Shown: positions 25,947-34,169 of the stretch, one piece after another | Layout: the number at the start of each line of letters is the position of its first letter | Position numbering within the stretch: the first letter of the stretch is position 1 | The notes under the pieces: generated by a model | Told to the model about the DNA's origin: nothing | Database searches by the model: none | What the model saw: the letters and a program-made list of their open reading frames with translations, nothing else | Position numbers and translations under genes: made by a program | DNA from: an uncultured Pseudomonadales bacterium | GTDB taxonomy: Bacteria > Pseudomonadota > Gammaproteobacteria > Pseudomonadales > Azotimanducaceae | Direction: 5' to 3' | DNA length: 64,000 nt | Assembly: GCA_958296025.1 (NCBI GenBank) | Contig: OY282430.1 | Location: 2,728,001 to 2,792,000, forward strand

Positions 25947-26756
25947 TCAGAAATCTATCCCAGGCTCCCCCCCTTGACACTTAGGGCATTTTCGTTCGTG
26001 CATGTCACTTCCGTTTGCCCCGTAAATGTGTTCACAATGAGTACAGCAAACTTTGTACGCATATTGATTGTGATCGGTCCCCTTCACCCATCGAGTACCA
26101 CAGCATAGCTGACCCCTGCGGTTTATATTTCCAACTTTTACTGAATCCCCGTTCCCATCCGCCCACTCTTCCGGCGATATATCATAGGAACCATCCTTTA
26201 TAAAATGCTCTTTTGCCCAAGCAGGAAGTTCCCTAATGTACATATCAGGTTTGTAATTGGAAATACTAGCAATCACCGAAAATTTGTGAGTGCTGTCAAC
26301 TAGATATGTTCGGTCACTCAAAATGGAAAGTTCAGATGCTGCAGACGGGGCATTTTCATAGATTTTTGAAATTGTTGAGGTGGATCGTCCGTGACCTCCT
26401 TCCCGTTTACCTTTAGTCACTCGCTCAATACAAATATCAACGCTTTCTGGACATACGAACCAACAATAAACAAAATATCCCGAATCCTTTGCCGGGACCA
26501 CAATGCGATCAATTGAGGCTGTCTCCAACACATGATCCAAAACAATTGGGCTGCGGCGCTCACTAATAGATTTGAGCATTTTTCCCGAAAGTCCGCACCA
26601 CGCTCTTTCCCGAGCGCCGGATTCTTCAACATCCCCTTCAGTACGCGCCCAATCGTCAAGATTGAAAATGGAGTTGTCCCAATCCGCTTGGTGTTTGCAA
26701 AACGTGCTTTTGCCACCACCGGATGGGCCAGTGACGACAATCAGTCTAGGATTCAA
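25947..26756 (-). CDS. Zeta-toxin-like P-loop kinase with C-terminal zinc ribbon
   Basis: A 269-aa protein. It begins with a kinase-type Walker A (VVTGPSGGGKST, residues 7-18), then FNLDDWAR, a position where zeta/UNAG kinases keep an Asp, and VLDHVLE further on. Residues 85-150 have the LID-like ESVDICIERVTKGKREGGHG. The C-terminal 50 residues form a zinc ribbon (CCTHCEHIYG, then KCPKCQGGEPG), which ordinary zeta toxins lack. The start is TTG 26756 with GGAG upstream; it overlaps the stop of the small gene by 4 bases (TTGA), so the two are translationally coupled. A toxin or a nucleotide/RNA kinase in a two-gene unit is likely, but the target is unknown. AT-rich composition indicates recent transfer. 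Confidence 0.6.
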   Translation of the reverse strand: MNPRLIVVTGPSGGGKSTFCKHQADWDNSIFNLDDWARTEGDVEESGARERAWCGLSGKMLKSISERRSPIVLDHVLETASIDRIVVPAKDSGYFVYCWFVCPESVDICIERVTKGKREGGHGRSTSTISKIYENAPSAASELSILSDRTYLVDSTHKFSVIASISNYKPDMYIRELPAWAKEHFIKDGSYDISPEEWADGNGDSVKVGNINRRGQLCCGTRWVKGTDHNQYAYKVCCTHCEHIYGANGSDMHERKCPKCQGGEPGIDF

Positions 26757-26962
26757 GACTCTGGCTCCAAAGGCGTATCATCTTGATAGTTTTGGCGAAC
26801 TCCATCGGCATCTATTAGCACCTTTTCGGTTCCGTTGGGGAATAACTCAATTGTCGCCCCGCCTTTGCCAACAATGGCGCTCAAGCCCAGCATATGCCGG
26901 TCTCTGACTGGATTTGCTACGGCAGCGCGCTTAAAAGCGCTTATCTCTGGATTGTCTGGCAT
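26753..26962 (-). CDS. Small protein translationally coupled to the zeta-like kinase (possible antitoxin)
   Basis: A 69-aa protein from MPDNPEISAFKRAA; AGGAA lies eight bases before this ATG, which is why I prefer it to the longer frame starting at 27010. The body VGKGGATIELFPNGTEKVLIDADGVRQNY is predicted to be a small beta structure and matches nothing I recognise. Its stop overlaps the kinase start by four bases. A small gene immediately before a toxin-like gene, coupled to it, suggests an antitoxin, but this is inference from layout only; it does not resemble the epsilon antitoxin. Confidence 0.5.
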   Translation of the reverse strand: MPDNPEISAFKRAAVANPVRDRHMLGLSAIVGKGGATIELFPNGTEKVLIDADGVRQNYQDDTPLEPES

Positions 26963-27132
26963 TCGTTTTTTTTCCTGCTGTGCTAGGCGCTCAGCTTGCT
27001 TGCAGCCCACAAACTTGGTAAGGCCGCGCTGGTCTATGGGTTCGTAGCATCAACGGCCGCCCCTGAAGATGGGGCATCAATCTGCATATGTCAAGGGCAA
27101 GCCATGACGCGAAGCCTTAACGGCCCCTTTGG

Positions 27133-27309
27133 GCTGTGATGGAGGGCAGACGGAAGGCGAAGGGGCGGGTGGAGCGGACCAACGGGACGCCGCAGGACCG
27201 CTCGGTCAAGGAGATGCGGCTGCGTGGCATCGACGGCATGGAGGCCGCCACCAGCTATCTGACGGAGTTCATGGAGGACCACAACCAGCGCTGCGCCACT
27301 GCAAAAACG
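27133..27309 (+). pseudogene. IS transposase fragment (ISNCY-like)
   Basis: The frame around 27136 reads GRVERTNGTPQDRSVKEMRL followed by RGIDGMEAATSYLTEF and MEDHNQRCA. This is the conserved C-terminal part of the DDE domain of ISNCY-type transposases (usual form GRVERANxTLQDRLVKELRLxGI). No upstream part or complete ends are seen. The frame runs into the 3' end of the methyltransferase gene on the other strand, so the element is a truncated relic. The 120 bp before it hold no gene. Confidence 0.65.
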
Positions 27310-28551
27310 TTAACCGCCCGGCCAAGTGGCGGACACATCGAACTCTATTAGCTCCTTCTTGGAGTTTCGCTTGCGGATAGCTCGCACCCAGACATCCGCA
27401 CAGCCGTATTCCAGGAGCATTTCCGCATAAAGTTGCTCGGTTGGAACCAGTACGCCGTAGAAAGTGGAGTTGCCAACTATGTAGTGTACATGCGCACCTG
27501 CGCTAAGAACTTTGCGCAAGCCGTCAAAATGCCTTGACATGTCCTCACAATACTTGGCGACGTAGTTGGCCAGCAAGATGCCGTTTGCATTGCCGCAACG
27601 GGAAATTTCCGACAGAATGGGGGCAAGGCGCTTCGGCGGCCAACAATCCGTCTTGGCGGTCCAATCCCCTAAACGGCTAGTGGCAACGCCCCAGGTTCCG
27701 CCAATGGCGCGCCAGTCCAATTCCCCAGCGTCACGCCCTTTGGACAAGTAGCCGAGCCAATACATATAGGGCCGTAATTCCCGGATGTAGGACATTCTGT
27801 TGGCGTAGGGCGGCGACGTGACCACCAAGTCGTACTGGGCGTCAAGACACATGGGCAATCCACGGGCATCGCCCTCAATTATTGACGCCGCCTCCCTAGG
27901 GTTTCGCCGGGCACCTTGCAGAACGAACTGGAGGTTGTCACGGAACAACGCCCCCGGCTTCATGTTGAGGTCAAGCTCGTATTGCGAGGAGGTCTTAAAC
28001 GACATGGACTGATGATTGAAGGCGGCATTTGAAAGCCCAATTAGGGTTCTGCAGAAAGCTATGCTAAGAAGGTCATGCACTGCCCCCACCTCACCGGAAA
28101 CCACATTTATGGCCGATTTCAGATGAGCAAGGAAACATAGGTTGCTTTGTGACCACCATCGCTGAATATTGTGAATTTCCGGTGCCGCCGCGGCCGCAAC
28201 TTCCCGCCGTTCCGCCAAATCAAGCGCGGCTTCTCCAGCCCGTTCGGCTTCCGCAACAGACTTGGGCGCATACTGGGCCGTTTTGGCCCGGGCAAGCCAG
28301 ATCAAGAATGGGTTGATGTCGGTTGTAGCCGCACTGTGGCCGCGGCTTATGGCGCTCAGCGCCGTTGTGCCGGTTCCGCAAAAGGGATCCAGCACACGCA
28401 GCGGGCTTGAATAGCGATCAAATACCTCTTCAACCGCTTTCACGGAATAAGCGGGCGTCAGCCGCAACCAACCATGGCGGCCAGCGCCGACGTTGAACTT
28501 ATGCGTGTACTCAGCCCTCTGCTGAAGCCCCGCAGTCACCTCCGCTTTCAC
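27310..28551 (-). CDS. Site-specific DNA methyltransferase (amino-MTase, TSPPY type), orphan
   Basis: A 413-aa S-adenosylmethionine-dependent DNA methylase. Motif I is VLDPFCGTGTTALSA near residues 53-67 and the catalytic motif IV is VVTSPPYANRMSYIREL near 245-261. SPPY favours an N4-cytosine (or N6-adenine) methylating enzyme. Motif I precedes motif IV, unlike the classic beta group. No restriction endonuclease is adjacent. The start is GTG 28551, preceded by a G-rich stretch. It diverges from the AAA ATPase gene, with 185 bp between. Possible roles are a solitary methylase, the remains of a restriction-modification pair, or self-protection in a multi-gene system. Confidence 0.8.
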   Translation of the reverse strand: MKAEVTAGLQQRAEYTHKFNVGAGRHGWLRLTPAYSVKAVEEVFDRYSSPLRVLDPFCGTGTTALSAISRGHSAATTDINPFLIWLARAKTAQYAPKSVAEAERAGEAALDLAERREVAAAAAPEIHNIQRWWSQSNLCFLAHLKSAINVVSGEVGAVHDLLSIAFCRTLIGLSNAAFNHQSMSFKTSSQYELDLNMKPGALFRDNLQFVLQGARRNPREAASIIEGDARGLPMCLDAQYDLVVTSPPYANRMSYIRELRPYMYWLGYLSKGRDAGELDWRAIGGTWGVATSRLGDWTAKTDCWPPKRLAPILSEISRCGNANGILLANYVAKYCEDMSRHFDGLRKVLSAGAHVHYIVGNSTFYGVLVPTEQLYAEMLLEYGCADVWVRAIRKRNSKKELIEFDVSATWPGG

Positions 28552-28736
28552 GCCACCCCCGAATCAAGCAGCGCCTGCAGCACAGCTGTCACTTCTCTGC
28601 GCAACCTGTCCGAACTCCGCATTCAACTTGTTGAAGGCCAAGGCAATTCATCCATTCGGAAAGCAACTTGGTGCAATATGCAGGCTAGGCTTCGAGAGGC
28701 GGCAAGCCATTGCCGCATCCCCCGTCAGTGAGCATA

Positions 28737-30104
28737 ATGGCGACCATGAGCAACCTCTCGCGCACAATGGATGCGGTCCACATGGTGGATGTCGCGTCCA
28801 TGCAGGACGCTGTGCTGGATCTTCGCGCCTTGGCCCGCAGGTCGCAGCCGGCCACAAGCCAACCGCCATTGGAGTTTGCCTTAAGATATGGTGCCATTCC
28901 GCCTGTCTTGGCCGGCAGGGCAAAGGAATTGGCCATCCTGCGGAGCATGGTCAACGGCATCCAAAGCCACAAGGGCGGCCAATGCCTGCTAGGGCTGCAC
29001 GGCATCCGCGGGCAGGGCAAAACCGCCCTCATCAAGATTCTGGCGGACATGGCGCGTCAAGTGGGAATTCATGTCGTGACCTTGGGCGCATCCGGGACCA
29101 GCGCCGATTTTGCCCAAGCCGTCATGGACGCTGAAAGCCTAGCCGCGACCAGCAGCGACTCAACCGCGCAAGAGGGCGGCTTCGGCGTCAATGCGGTCCT
29201 GAGGGCGGAGGTGCGAACCACCAGGACGCGGCAAGCGTCCGAGACCCGAACCGCCCGTGTGTCCATAGACGCGGCCTTGCAGCACCGACTGGCGCGAGGC
29301 GACAAGATTCTTCTCATCCTCGACGAGGCGCACACCTTGCGCAAGGAGGCTGCCCAAGCACTTTTCAACGCCTACCAAGCCTGCGGCATCTCTGGCGCCG
29401 CGCTGGGCTTCGCCTTCGCCGGAACGCCGGACCTGGCGGACCATCTGTCCGAAATGGGCGTCACCTTCACCGAGCGCCCCGGACGACATGGGCAGACCCC
29501 GCTGGGGCCGATATCCGACGCCAACGCTGCCATGGCGGTACTCACTCCCTTCGCTGAGCGCGGGGCTCTTCCGGAGGGCACGGCGCCCAACTCGCCGGGC
29601 GATGTGGTCGAAGGGGTCGCCGACGCCTGCTGCGGCTATCCCTACTACACCCAACTGCTGGGCGATGCACTTCACCAAGCATGGGCGTCAGACACACAGC
29701 CCAACGCCATCAGCCAAGAACACTTGAAGCAAGCCATGGATATCTTCGCCGCCGCACGCCTTCGGCATTACCGAACACGCTTTCTGGAACTGGAGAAAAT
29801 CGGCGCCGTGGAGTGCGCCCGTAACGTTGCCGCGGCACTGAACGAGCGGGGGTTCATCACCCGAAAGGAGCTCAAGCAGTGCGTCAGCCAAGGTCTGCAG
29901 GAAAGGCGAAGCTTGGAGCAGGCCGGAGAAGCCATCCGGGAGCATGAATGGCTCGATGGTCTGTGGTCCGCAAAGGGCGGCATGGCGCCGGCCCTCCTGC
30001 ATCGGGGCTTCCTGTGGAGCCCGGAAGGTGGCGCGGGCGACAGGTTCCAAGCCGGCATTCCCAGCTTGGCCAACTACATGCTTGAGGCCGCGCCGCCCCG
30101 CTAA
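28737..30104 (+). CDS. AAA ATPase (ORC/STAND-like) of unknown role
   Basis: A 455-aa P-loop ATPase. An N-terminal segment leads to VLAGRAKELAILRSMVNGI, the box seen before Walker A in ORC/Cdc6 and STAND ATPases. Walker A is GIRGQGKTA, Walker B is ILLILDEAHTL, and sensor-like FAFAGTPDLADHL follows. The C-terminal 120 residues look like winged helices and end in HRGFLWSPE...AGIPSLANYM. A decayed relative of that same C-terminus lies at 32692-32934. MATMSNL at 28737 is taken as start; MSNL at 28746 is equally possible. It is divergent from the DNA methyltransferase. The function is not known; it may sense or load a partner on DNA. Confidence 0.65.
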   Translation: MATMSNLSRTMDAVHMVDVASMQDAVLDLRALARRSQPATSQPPLEFALRYGAIPPVLAGRAKELAILRSMVNGIQSHKGGQCLLGLHGIRGQGKTALIKILADMARQVGIHVVTLGASGTSADFAQAVMDAESLAATSSDSTAQEGGFGVNAVLRAEVRTTRTRQASETRTARVSIDAALQHRLARGDKILLILDEAHTLRKEAAQALFNAYQACGISGAALGFAFAGTPDLADHLSEMGVTFTERPGRHGQTPLGPISDANAAMAVLTPFAERGALPEGTAPNSPGDVVEGVADACCGYPYYTQLLGDALHQAWASDTQPNAISQEHLKQAMDIFAAARLRHYRTRFLELEKIGAVECARNVAAALNERGFITRKELKQCVSQGLQERRSLEQAGEAIREHEWLDGLWSAKGGMAPALLHRGFLWSPEGGAGDRFQAGIPSLANYMLEAAPPR

Positions 30105-30248
30105 GCATCAAGGCCTAAGCCCAACCACCTGCAAATGCAGCAATGCCTGGACCGCAAACCGCGACGATAGCCATCTCAGATAAGCCCGTCGTTGATTGCG
30201 TCAGCACCTAGGCGAACCGAGGAGCGGCGTAGGCCGACAATTGGATTG

Positions 30249-32678
30249 GTGAAGATTCCCCAGAGATTGCAGCGCTTCGGCGGCGCCTTGCAGCACGGCT
30301 ACCTAGCTGCGCTCGGCCATCCGGGGCGGATGCTGGTGGGCCTCACCGGCGTGTTGCTGCTGGCGGCGGGGTTTGCCTCCCGCTTCAGCTTTGATGCTTC
30401 GGCGGACACGTTGGTGGTGGAGGACGACCCCGACCTGCTCATGTACCGAGAGATATCCGCCGTCTTCGGCGGTGACGATTTTCTGCTGGTCACCTTCACC
30501 CCCCATGCGGGGGAGCTTCTGGCGTCAGCCAATCTGGATGTCCTTGGGCGGCTGCAACGGCGCTTGGGGGAAATCGAGGGGGTCACGTCCGTCTTTTCCG
30601 TGCTGGATGCGCCGCTGTTGAAGAGCCCGCCGGTCTCCATCGGCGAACTGGCCGACGGCTTCCGCACCCTGCGTTCCGCGGACGCGGATTTGGCGCTGGC
30701 CGCCGAAGAACTGGCCAGCAGCCCGTTCTTTCGGGAACTGTTGATCTCGGCGGACGGCCGAACGGCGGCGCTGCGCGTTGACATCCACCCCATGCCCATG
30801 CCGGACCGGGCGGACACCGCGGAGCGGCGGCGGCAGGTGGCGGCGCGGGCGACGCTCATCGAAGCGGTGCGCACCGTGCGGGCGGAGTTCTCGCCATTGG
30901 GGGTCCTACACCTCGGCGGCGTACCCATGATCGCCTCGGACATGATCACCTTCGTCAAAAGCGACCTAGCAGTGTTCGGCGGCATCGTGCTCGTCATGGT
31001 GATGGCGGTGCTCTACGCCGCCTTCGGGCAACTGCGCTGGGTGCTGCTGCCCTTGGGATGCGCGGCGGCCAGCATCCTCGCCACCTTGGGCACCCTGGGC
31101 TATTTGCGGATGCCGGCCACTGTCATCTCATCCAACTTCGTGGCCCTCATGGCCATCATGACCATCTCCCTGACCATTCATCTGATCGTGCGCTACCGGG
31201 AGCTCTTGCAGGCCCCTGAACCCTTGAGCGCCAAGAAACTGGTGGCGGCCACCATGACCAGCAAGTTTGCGCCCTGCCTTTATACGGCGCTGACCACCAT
31301 GGCCGCGTTTGGTTCCTTGACCGTCAGCAGCATCGTGCCGGTGGAGGACTTCGGCTGGATGATGTGCATCGGCCTGGTCTTGGGCTTCTTGGTGACGTTC
31401 ACCCTCTTCCCCGCCGTGCTGATGCTGTTGGACGGCGGCCGGCCCCGCCCCGGTCTGCGCGTGGAAACCGGCTTGATCCAGCGGTTGAGCGACCTTGCCC
31501 AAAACCATCCCAAACGGATTGCCGGAGCGTCCTTGGCGGCGGCGGCGGCGGCGGCCGTCGGCATTGCGCAGCTGAGCATCGACAACCGCTTCATCGACTA
31601 CTTCAAGGACGACACCGACATCAACCAAGGCATGGTTTACATCGATCAACATCTAGGCGGCACCGCGCCCTTTGACGTGGTGCTGAACTTCGAGCCTTGG
31701 CAAGCCTTGGATGACGAATTCGCTGAGGGCGACCCGTTTGCTGAGGATCTGTTCGCAGAGGATCCAGTAGCGGACGGCGCGGCGCCTGGCGCGTTCCCGG
31801 AGCGTTACTGGTTCACCCGCGACAAGCTGGACCGGGTCGGCTTGGCCCATCGCCTGCTGGAGGCCCGCCCGGAAGTGGGCAAGGTGGTCTCGTTGGCGTC
31901 CTTGGACGAACTGGCGCGGGAGTTCAACGACGGCGAGCCCTTGAACAACGTGCAGGTCGCCGCCGTGCTGGCGGCGCTGCCGCCGAGCATCCGCGATGAG
32001 GTGGTCCGTCCCTACGCCTCTCCAGCCACGGGCCAATTGCGGCTGTGGGCCAGAGTGATCGAAAGCGGCCCCTACTTCGACCGCGATCAATTGGTGGCGG
32101 ACATCAGGCGAGACGTCGTGCGGGAAGCGGGTTTTACGGAGGACGCCGTGGCCGTCGCCGGCATGGTGGTGCTGTTCAACGGCATGGTGCAGAAGTTGGT
32201 GTCATCCCAAGTCGATACCCTCTGGTACGTCCTGCTGGCCACCTTCCTCATGTTTCTGGTGCTGCTGCGCTCCCCCTTGTTCGCCCTGTTGGGCATGGCC
32301 CCCAACATCCTCGCCGCGGCTGCGGTGCTGGCGGTGATGGGCTTCGCCGGCATTCCCCTCAACATGATGACCGCCGCCATCGCCGCCGTCTCCATCGGCA
32401 TCGGCGTCGATTTCGCCATCCACTACCTGCACCGCTACCGAACGGAACGGCAGCAGTCGGGAGATGCCGCCGCCGCCATCGCCCAAACCCACGGCAGCAT
32501 AGGCCGCGCCCTCTTCCTAACCGGCCTGACCATCACGGTGGGCTTCTCCGTCCTCTACTTCTCCAACTTCGTGCCCACCATCATGTTCGGCCTGCTGGTG
32601 GCGCTGGCGATGGTGCTGGCGTTTCTAGCCAACCTGACGCTGCTGCCCAGCCTGTTGGCGTTGACGGACCGGCGCTAG
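30249..32678 (+). CDS. RND/MMPL-family transporter
   Basis: An 809-aa membrane exporter with the duplicated RND plan: one TM (MLVGLTGVLLLAAGFAS), a periplasmic loop, five TMs (including FGGIVLVMVMAVLYAAFG and a sterol-sensing-like block), a second single TM near residue 440 (GASLAAAAAAAVGIAQLS), a second loop, and five final TMs ending in NLTLLPSLLAL. IGIGVDFAIHYLHRYR is the MMPL hallmark. The second periplasmic loop carries an acidic repeat (EFAEGDPFAEDLFAEDP). The start may be GTG 30249, TTG 30246 or the upstream TTG 30192. Such proteins move lipids, hopanoids or hydrophobic drugs; the substrate is not evident. It is the last intact gene before a region of gene fragments. Confidence 0.8.
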   Translation: MKIPQRLQRFGGALQHGYLAALGHPGRMLVGLTGVLLLAAGFASRFSFDASADTLVVEDDPDLLMYREISAVFGGDDFLLVTFTPHAGELLASANLDVLGRLQRRLGEIEGVTSVFSVLDAPLLKSPPVSIGELADGFRTLRSADADLALAAEELASSPFFRELLISADGRTAALRVDIHPMPMPDRADTAERRRQVAARATLIEAVRTVRAEFSPLGVLHLGGVPMIASDMITFVKSDLAVFGGIVLVMVMAVLYAAFGQLRWVLLPLGCAAASILATLGTLGYLRMPATVISSNFVALMAIMTISLTIHLIVRYRELLQAPEPLSAKKLVAATMTSKFAPCLYTALTTMAAFGSLTVSSIVPVEDFGWMMCIGLVLGFLVTFTLFPAVLMLLDGGRPRPGLRVETGLIQRLSDLAQNHPKRIAGASLAAAAAAAVGIAQLSIDNRFIDYFKDDTDINQGMVYIDQHLGGTAPFDVVLNFEPWQALDDEFAEGDPFAEDLFAEDPVADGAAPGAFPERYWFTRDKLDRVGLAHRLLEARPEVGKVVSLASLDELAREFNDGEPLNNVQVAAVLAALPPSIRDEVVRPYASPATGQLRLWARVIESGPYFDRDQLVADIRRDVVREAGFTEDAVAVAGMVVLFNGMVQKLVSSQVDTLWYVLLATFLMFLVLLRSPLFALLGMAPNILAAAAVLAVMGFAGIPLNMMTAAIAAVSIGIGVDFAIHYLHRYRTERQQSGDAAAAIAQTHGSIGRALFLTGLTITVGFSVLYFSNFVPTIMFGLLVALAMVLAFLANLTLLPSLLALTDRR

Positions 32679-32691
32679 GGCTGCAAAGCAG

Positions 32692-32934
32692 CTAAGCGAC
32701 AGCCGGCGGCGAATTTTCCCGCACATAGTCCATCAGGCTGGGTATGCCGGGCACCCAATTGAAGCCCTGTCCTAGGGGTTTCCAGACGTAGCCAAAATCC
32801 TGCATCCGCTTAAGCGCAGCAGCCGCAACGCTGCGGTCCGCTTCGTCGCCGGCCACGGCGGCTTCCAATTCAGGCTCCGGCAGGATGGCCTTGCCGCGGT
32901 AGGCGGCGGAGTCCGCAGGCTGTTTCTCCCACGG
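32692..32934 (-). pseudogene. C-terminal relic of a second AAA ATPase
   Basis: An 80-codon minus-strand frame without a start reads ADSAAYRGKAILPEPELEAA and later MQDFGYVWKPLGQG, then FNWVPGIPSLMDYV before the stop. This aligns with the end of the intact AAA ATPase (GFLWSPE...GIPSLANYM) at 29970-30100 and is typical of the family's C-terminus. Everything upstream is missing. It shows that a related ATPase once lay here and was deleted. Confidence 0.55.
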
Positions 32935-33051
32935 CTACCTGAACGTGCTGCGCAAGGCCACGGCCTGAACGAGCGCGGTTTAGGAATGAGCGGCCCTCGG
33001 AGTGAGCTCGAATATCCATAGGGCGCCGGAAGTGACCGCCTCCATCGGCAT

Positions 33052-33150
33052 GGGCTGGCCGACGTACTTGCGCGAAAGTTCGGCCACCGCAAAGCCAAGG
33101 AGATGCTCTTCACTGGCGACGCCATCAGCACCCAAGAAGGCAAGGAGCTA
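33052..33150 (+). pseudogene. Internal fragment of an enoyl-CoA hydratase/isomerase (crotonase) gene
   Basis: The plus frame reads GLADVLARKFGHRKAKEMLF followed by TGDAISTQEGKEL, the recognisable segment around residues 160-195 of crotonase-family proteins. The similarity stops exactly at the motif CTAGTGTCCTGTC that is also found at 5714. No start or conserved upstream part is present. The rest of the 589 bp between the RND gene and the flavoprotein gene contains no other gene I can support. Confidence 0.5.
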
Positions 33151-33166
33151 GTGTCCTGTCACGCAA
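33148..33166. repeat. 19-bp motif, second copy (see 5714-5732)
   Basis: CTAGTGTCCTGTCACGCAA, one mismatch from the copy at 5714. It marks the point where the crotonase similarity ends, consistent with an old insertion-sequence end or deletion joint. About 100 bp further on lies the truncated end of the flavin oxidoreductase gene. Confidence 0.35.
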
Positions 33167-33266
33167 GGTGGGCTGAGGCGGCACCGACAATCTTCTGGGC
33201 ATTGCCCAACGCCTGTGCACTGATGAGCAACAGCAGGAAATTTTGGGAGTTCTTGGGTTATTCGGC

Positions 33267-34010
33267 TTACCGTCTGCGCGGCTGGATCTGATCGGTTTGC
33301 TTGTCAGCGAGGCCGCGCAGATGCGCACCGACCTCAGCGGCGAACATGTTGCAGCCCACCATCACATAGGGTTCGGCCAACTGCGGCGATGGGGTGAAGT
33401 GTTCGCGATAGGTCTTAAGCGCCTCATCGAGAGCGGCGGGCGCAAAGTGTGAAGCGAAGGCGTAAGGCAGCCCCAGCAGCGCCGCCAACTGCGCCCCGTA
33501 GAGGCTTGAGCCGAGAATCCACAGCGGCACCTTGAGCCCAGCGCCCGGCACCGCCTGCACATGGCGGCTGGGCTGCGGTTCGGCGAAGTAGTCCCTGAGC
33601 TCGACGACATCCTGGGGAAAGCGGTCGATATCCCCGGCCAAGGTTCGCCGCAGCGCATGGGCGGTCATTTGGTCGGTGCCCGGAGCGCGGCCAATGCCGA
33701 GGTCGATGCGCCCCGGAAAGAGCGATTCCAAGGTGCCGAACTGTTCGGCGATCACCAGCGGCGCATGGTTCGGCAGCATCACCCCACCAGCCCCCACCCG
33801 AATGCTCGAGGTGCCCCCGGCGATGTGGCCAATCACCACCGCCGTGGCGGCACTGGCGATGCCCCGCATGTTGTGGTGCTCCGCCACCCAATAGCGCTCA
33901 TAGCCCCAGCCCTCGGCGCAGCGCGCCAAGTCCAGCGAGTTCCGCAACGCCAAACGCGCATCGCCCCCTTCAATGATGGGCGCCAAGTCAAGCACGGCAA
34001 GTCGGGTCAT
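33267..34010 (-). CDS. Luciferase-like (LLM) flavin-dependent oxidoreductase, C-terminally truncated
   Basis: A 247-aa protein of the LLM class related to the YhbW-type group (usual length about 330). The N-terminus [15 protein letters not shown], then [40 protein letters not shown] and the phosphate-site [12 protein letters not shown] are intact. At [10 protein letters not shown] the match to the family ends and a short unrelated tail ([13 protein letters not shown]) leads to a stop, so about 80 residues of the barrel are missing. It is probably a pseudogene or inactive. The truncation borders the fragment-rich segment. It is divergent from the AAA gene at 34170. Confidence 0.65.
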   Translation of the reverse strand: MTRLAVLDLAPIIEGGDARLALRNSLDLARCAEGWGYERYWVAEHHNMRGIASAATAVVIGHIAGGTSSIRVGAGGVMLPNHAPLVIAEQFGTLESLFPGRIDLGIGRAPGTDQMTAHALRRTLAGDIDRFPQDVVELRDYFAEPQPSRHVQAVPGAGLKVPLWILGSSLYGAQLAALLGLPYAFASHFAPAALDEALKTYREHFTPSPQLAEPYVMVGCNMFAAEVGAHLRGLADKQTDQIQPRRR

Positions 34011-34169
34011 GGAAGGCAGTATGGCATTCCATTAGGCCGCAGTCGAAATGCGGAACAGCAGGCCCACCTACGAGGTCGCCCGGCATCGGGAACACAATTT
34101 TTATCTATCGGGGCGACATTAGGGGTAATTAGTGGCAAAATCTGCCGCAACCAGCCATTCCAAGAGTCG

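Noticed and set aside
28552-28736. Small ORF (MRSSDRLRREVTAVLQALLD...) just upstream of the methyltransferase
   Set aside because: It is only 24 codons, overlaps the GTG start region and has no ribosome site; it could be real, but the sequence alone does not support it.
33561-34169. N-terminal 203 codons of the open frame leading into the RloA-like gene
   Set aside because: They are antisense to the flavin oxidoreductase and show no similarity; family similarity begins at ATG 34170.
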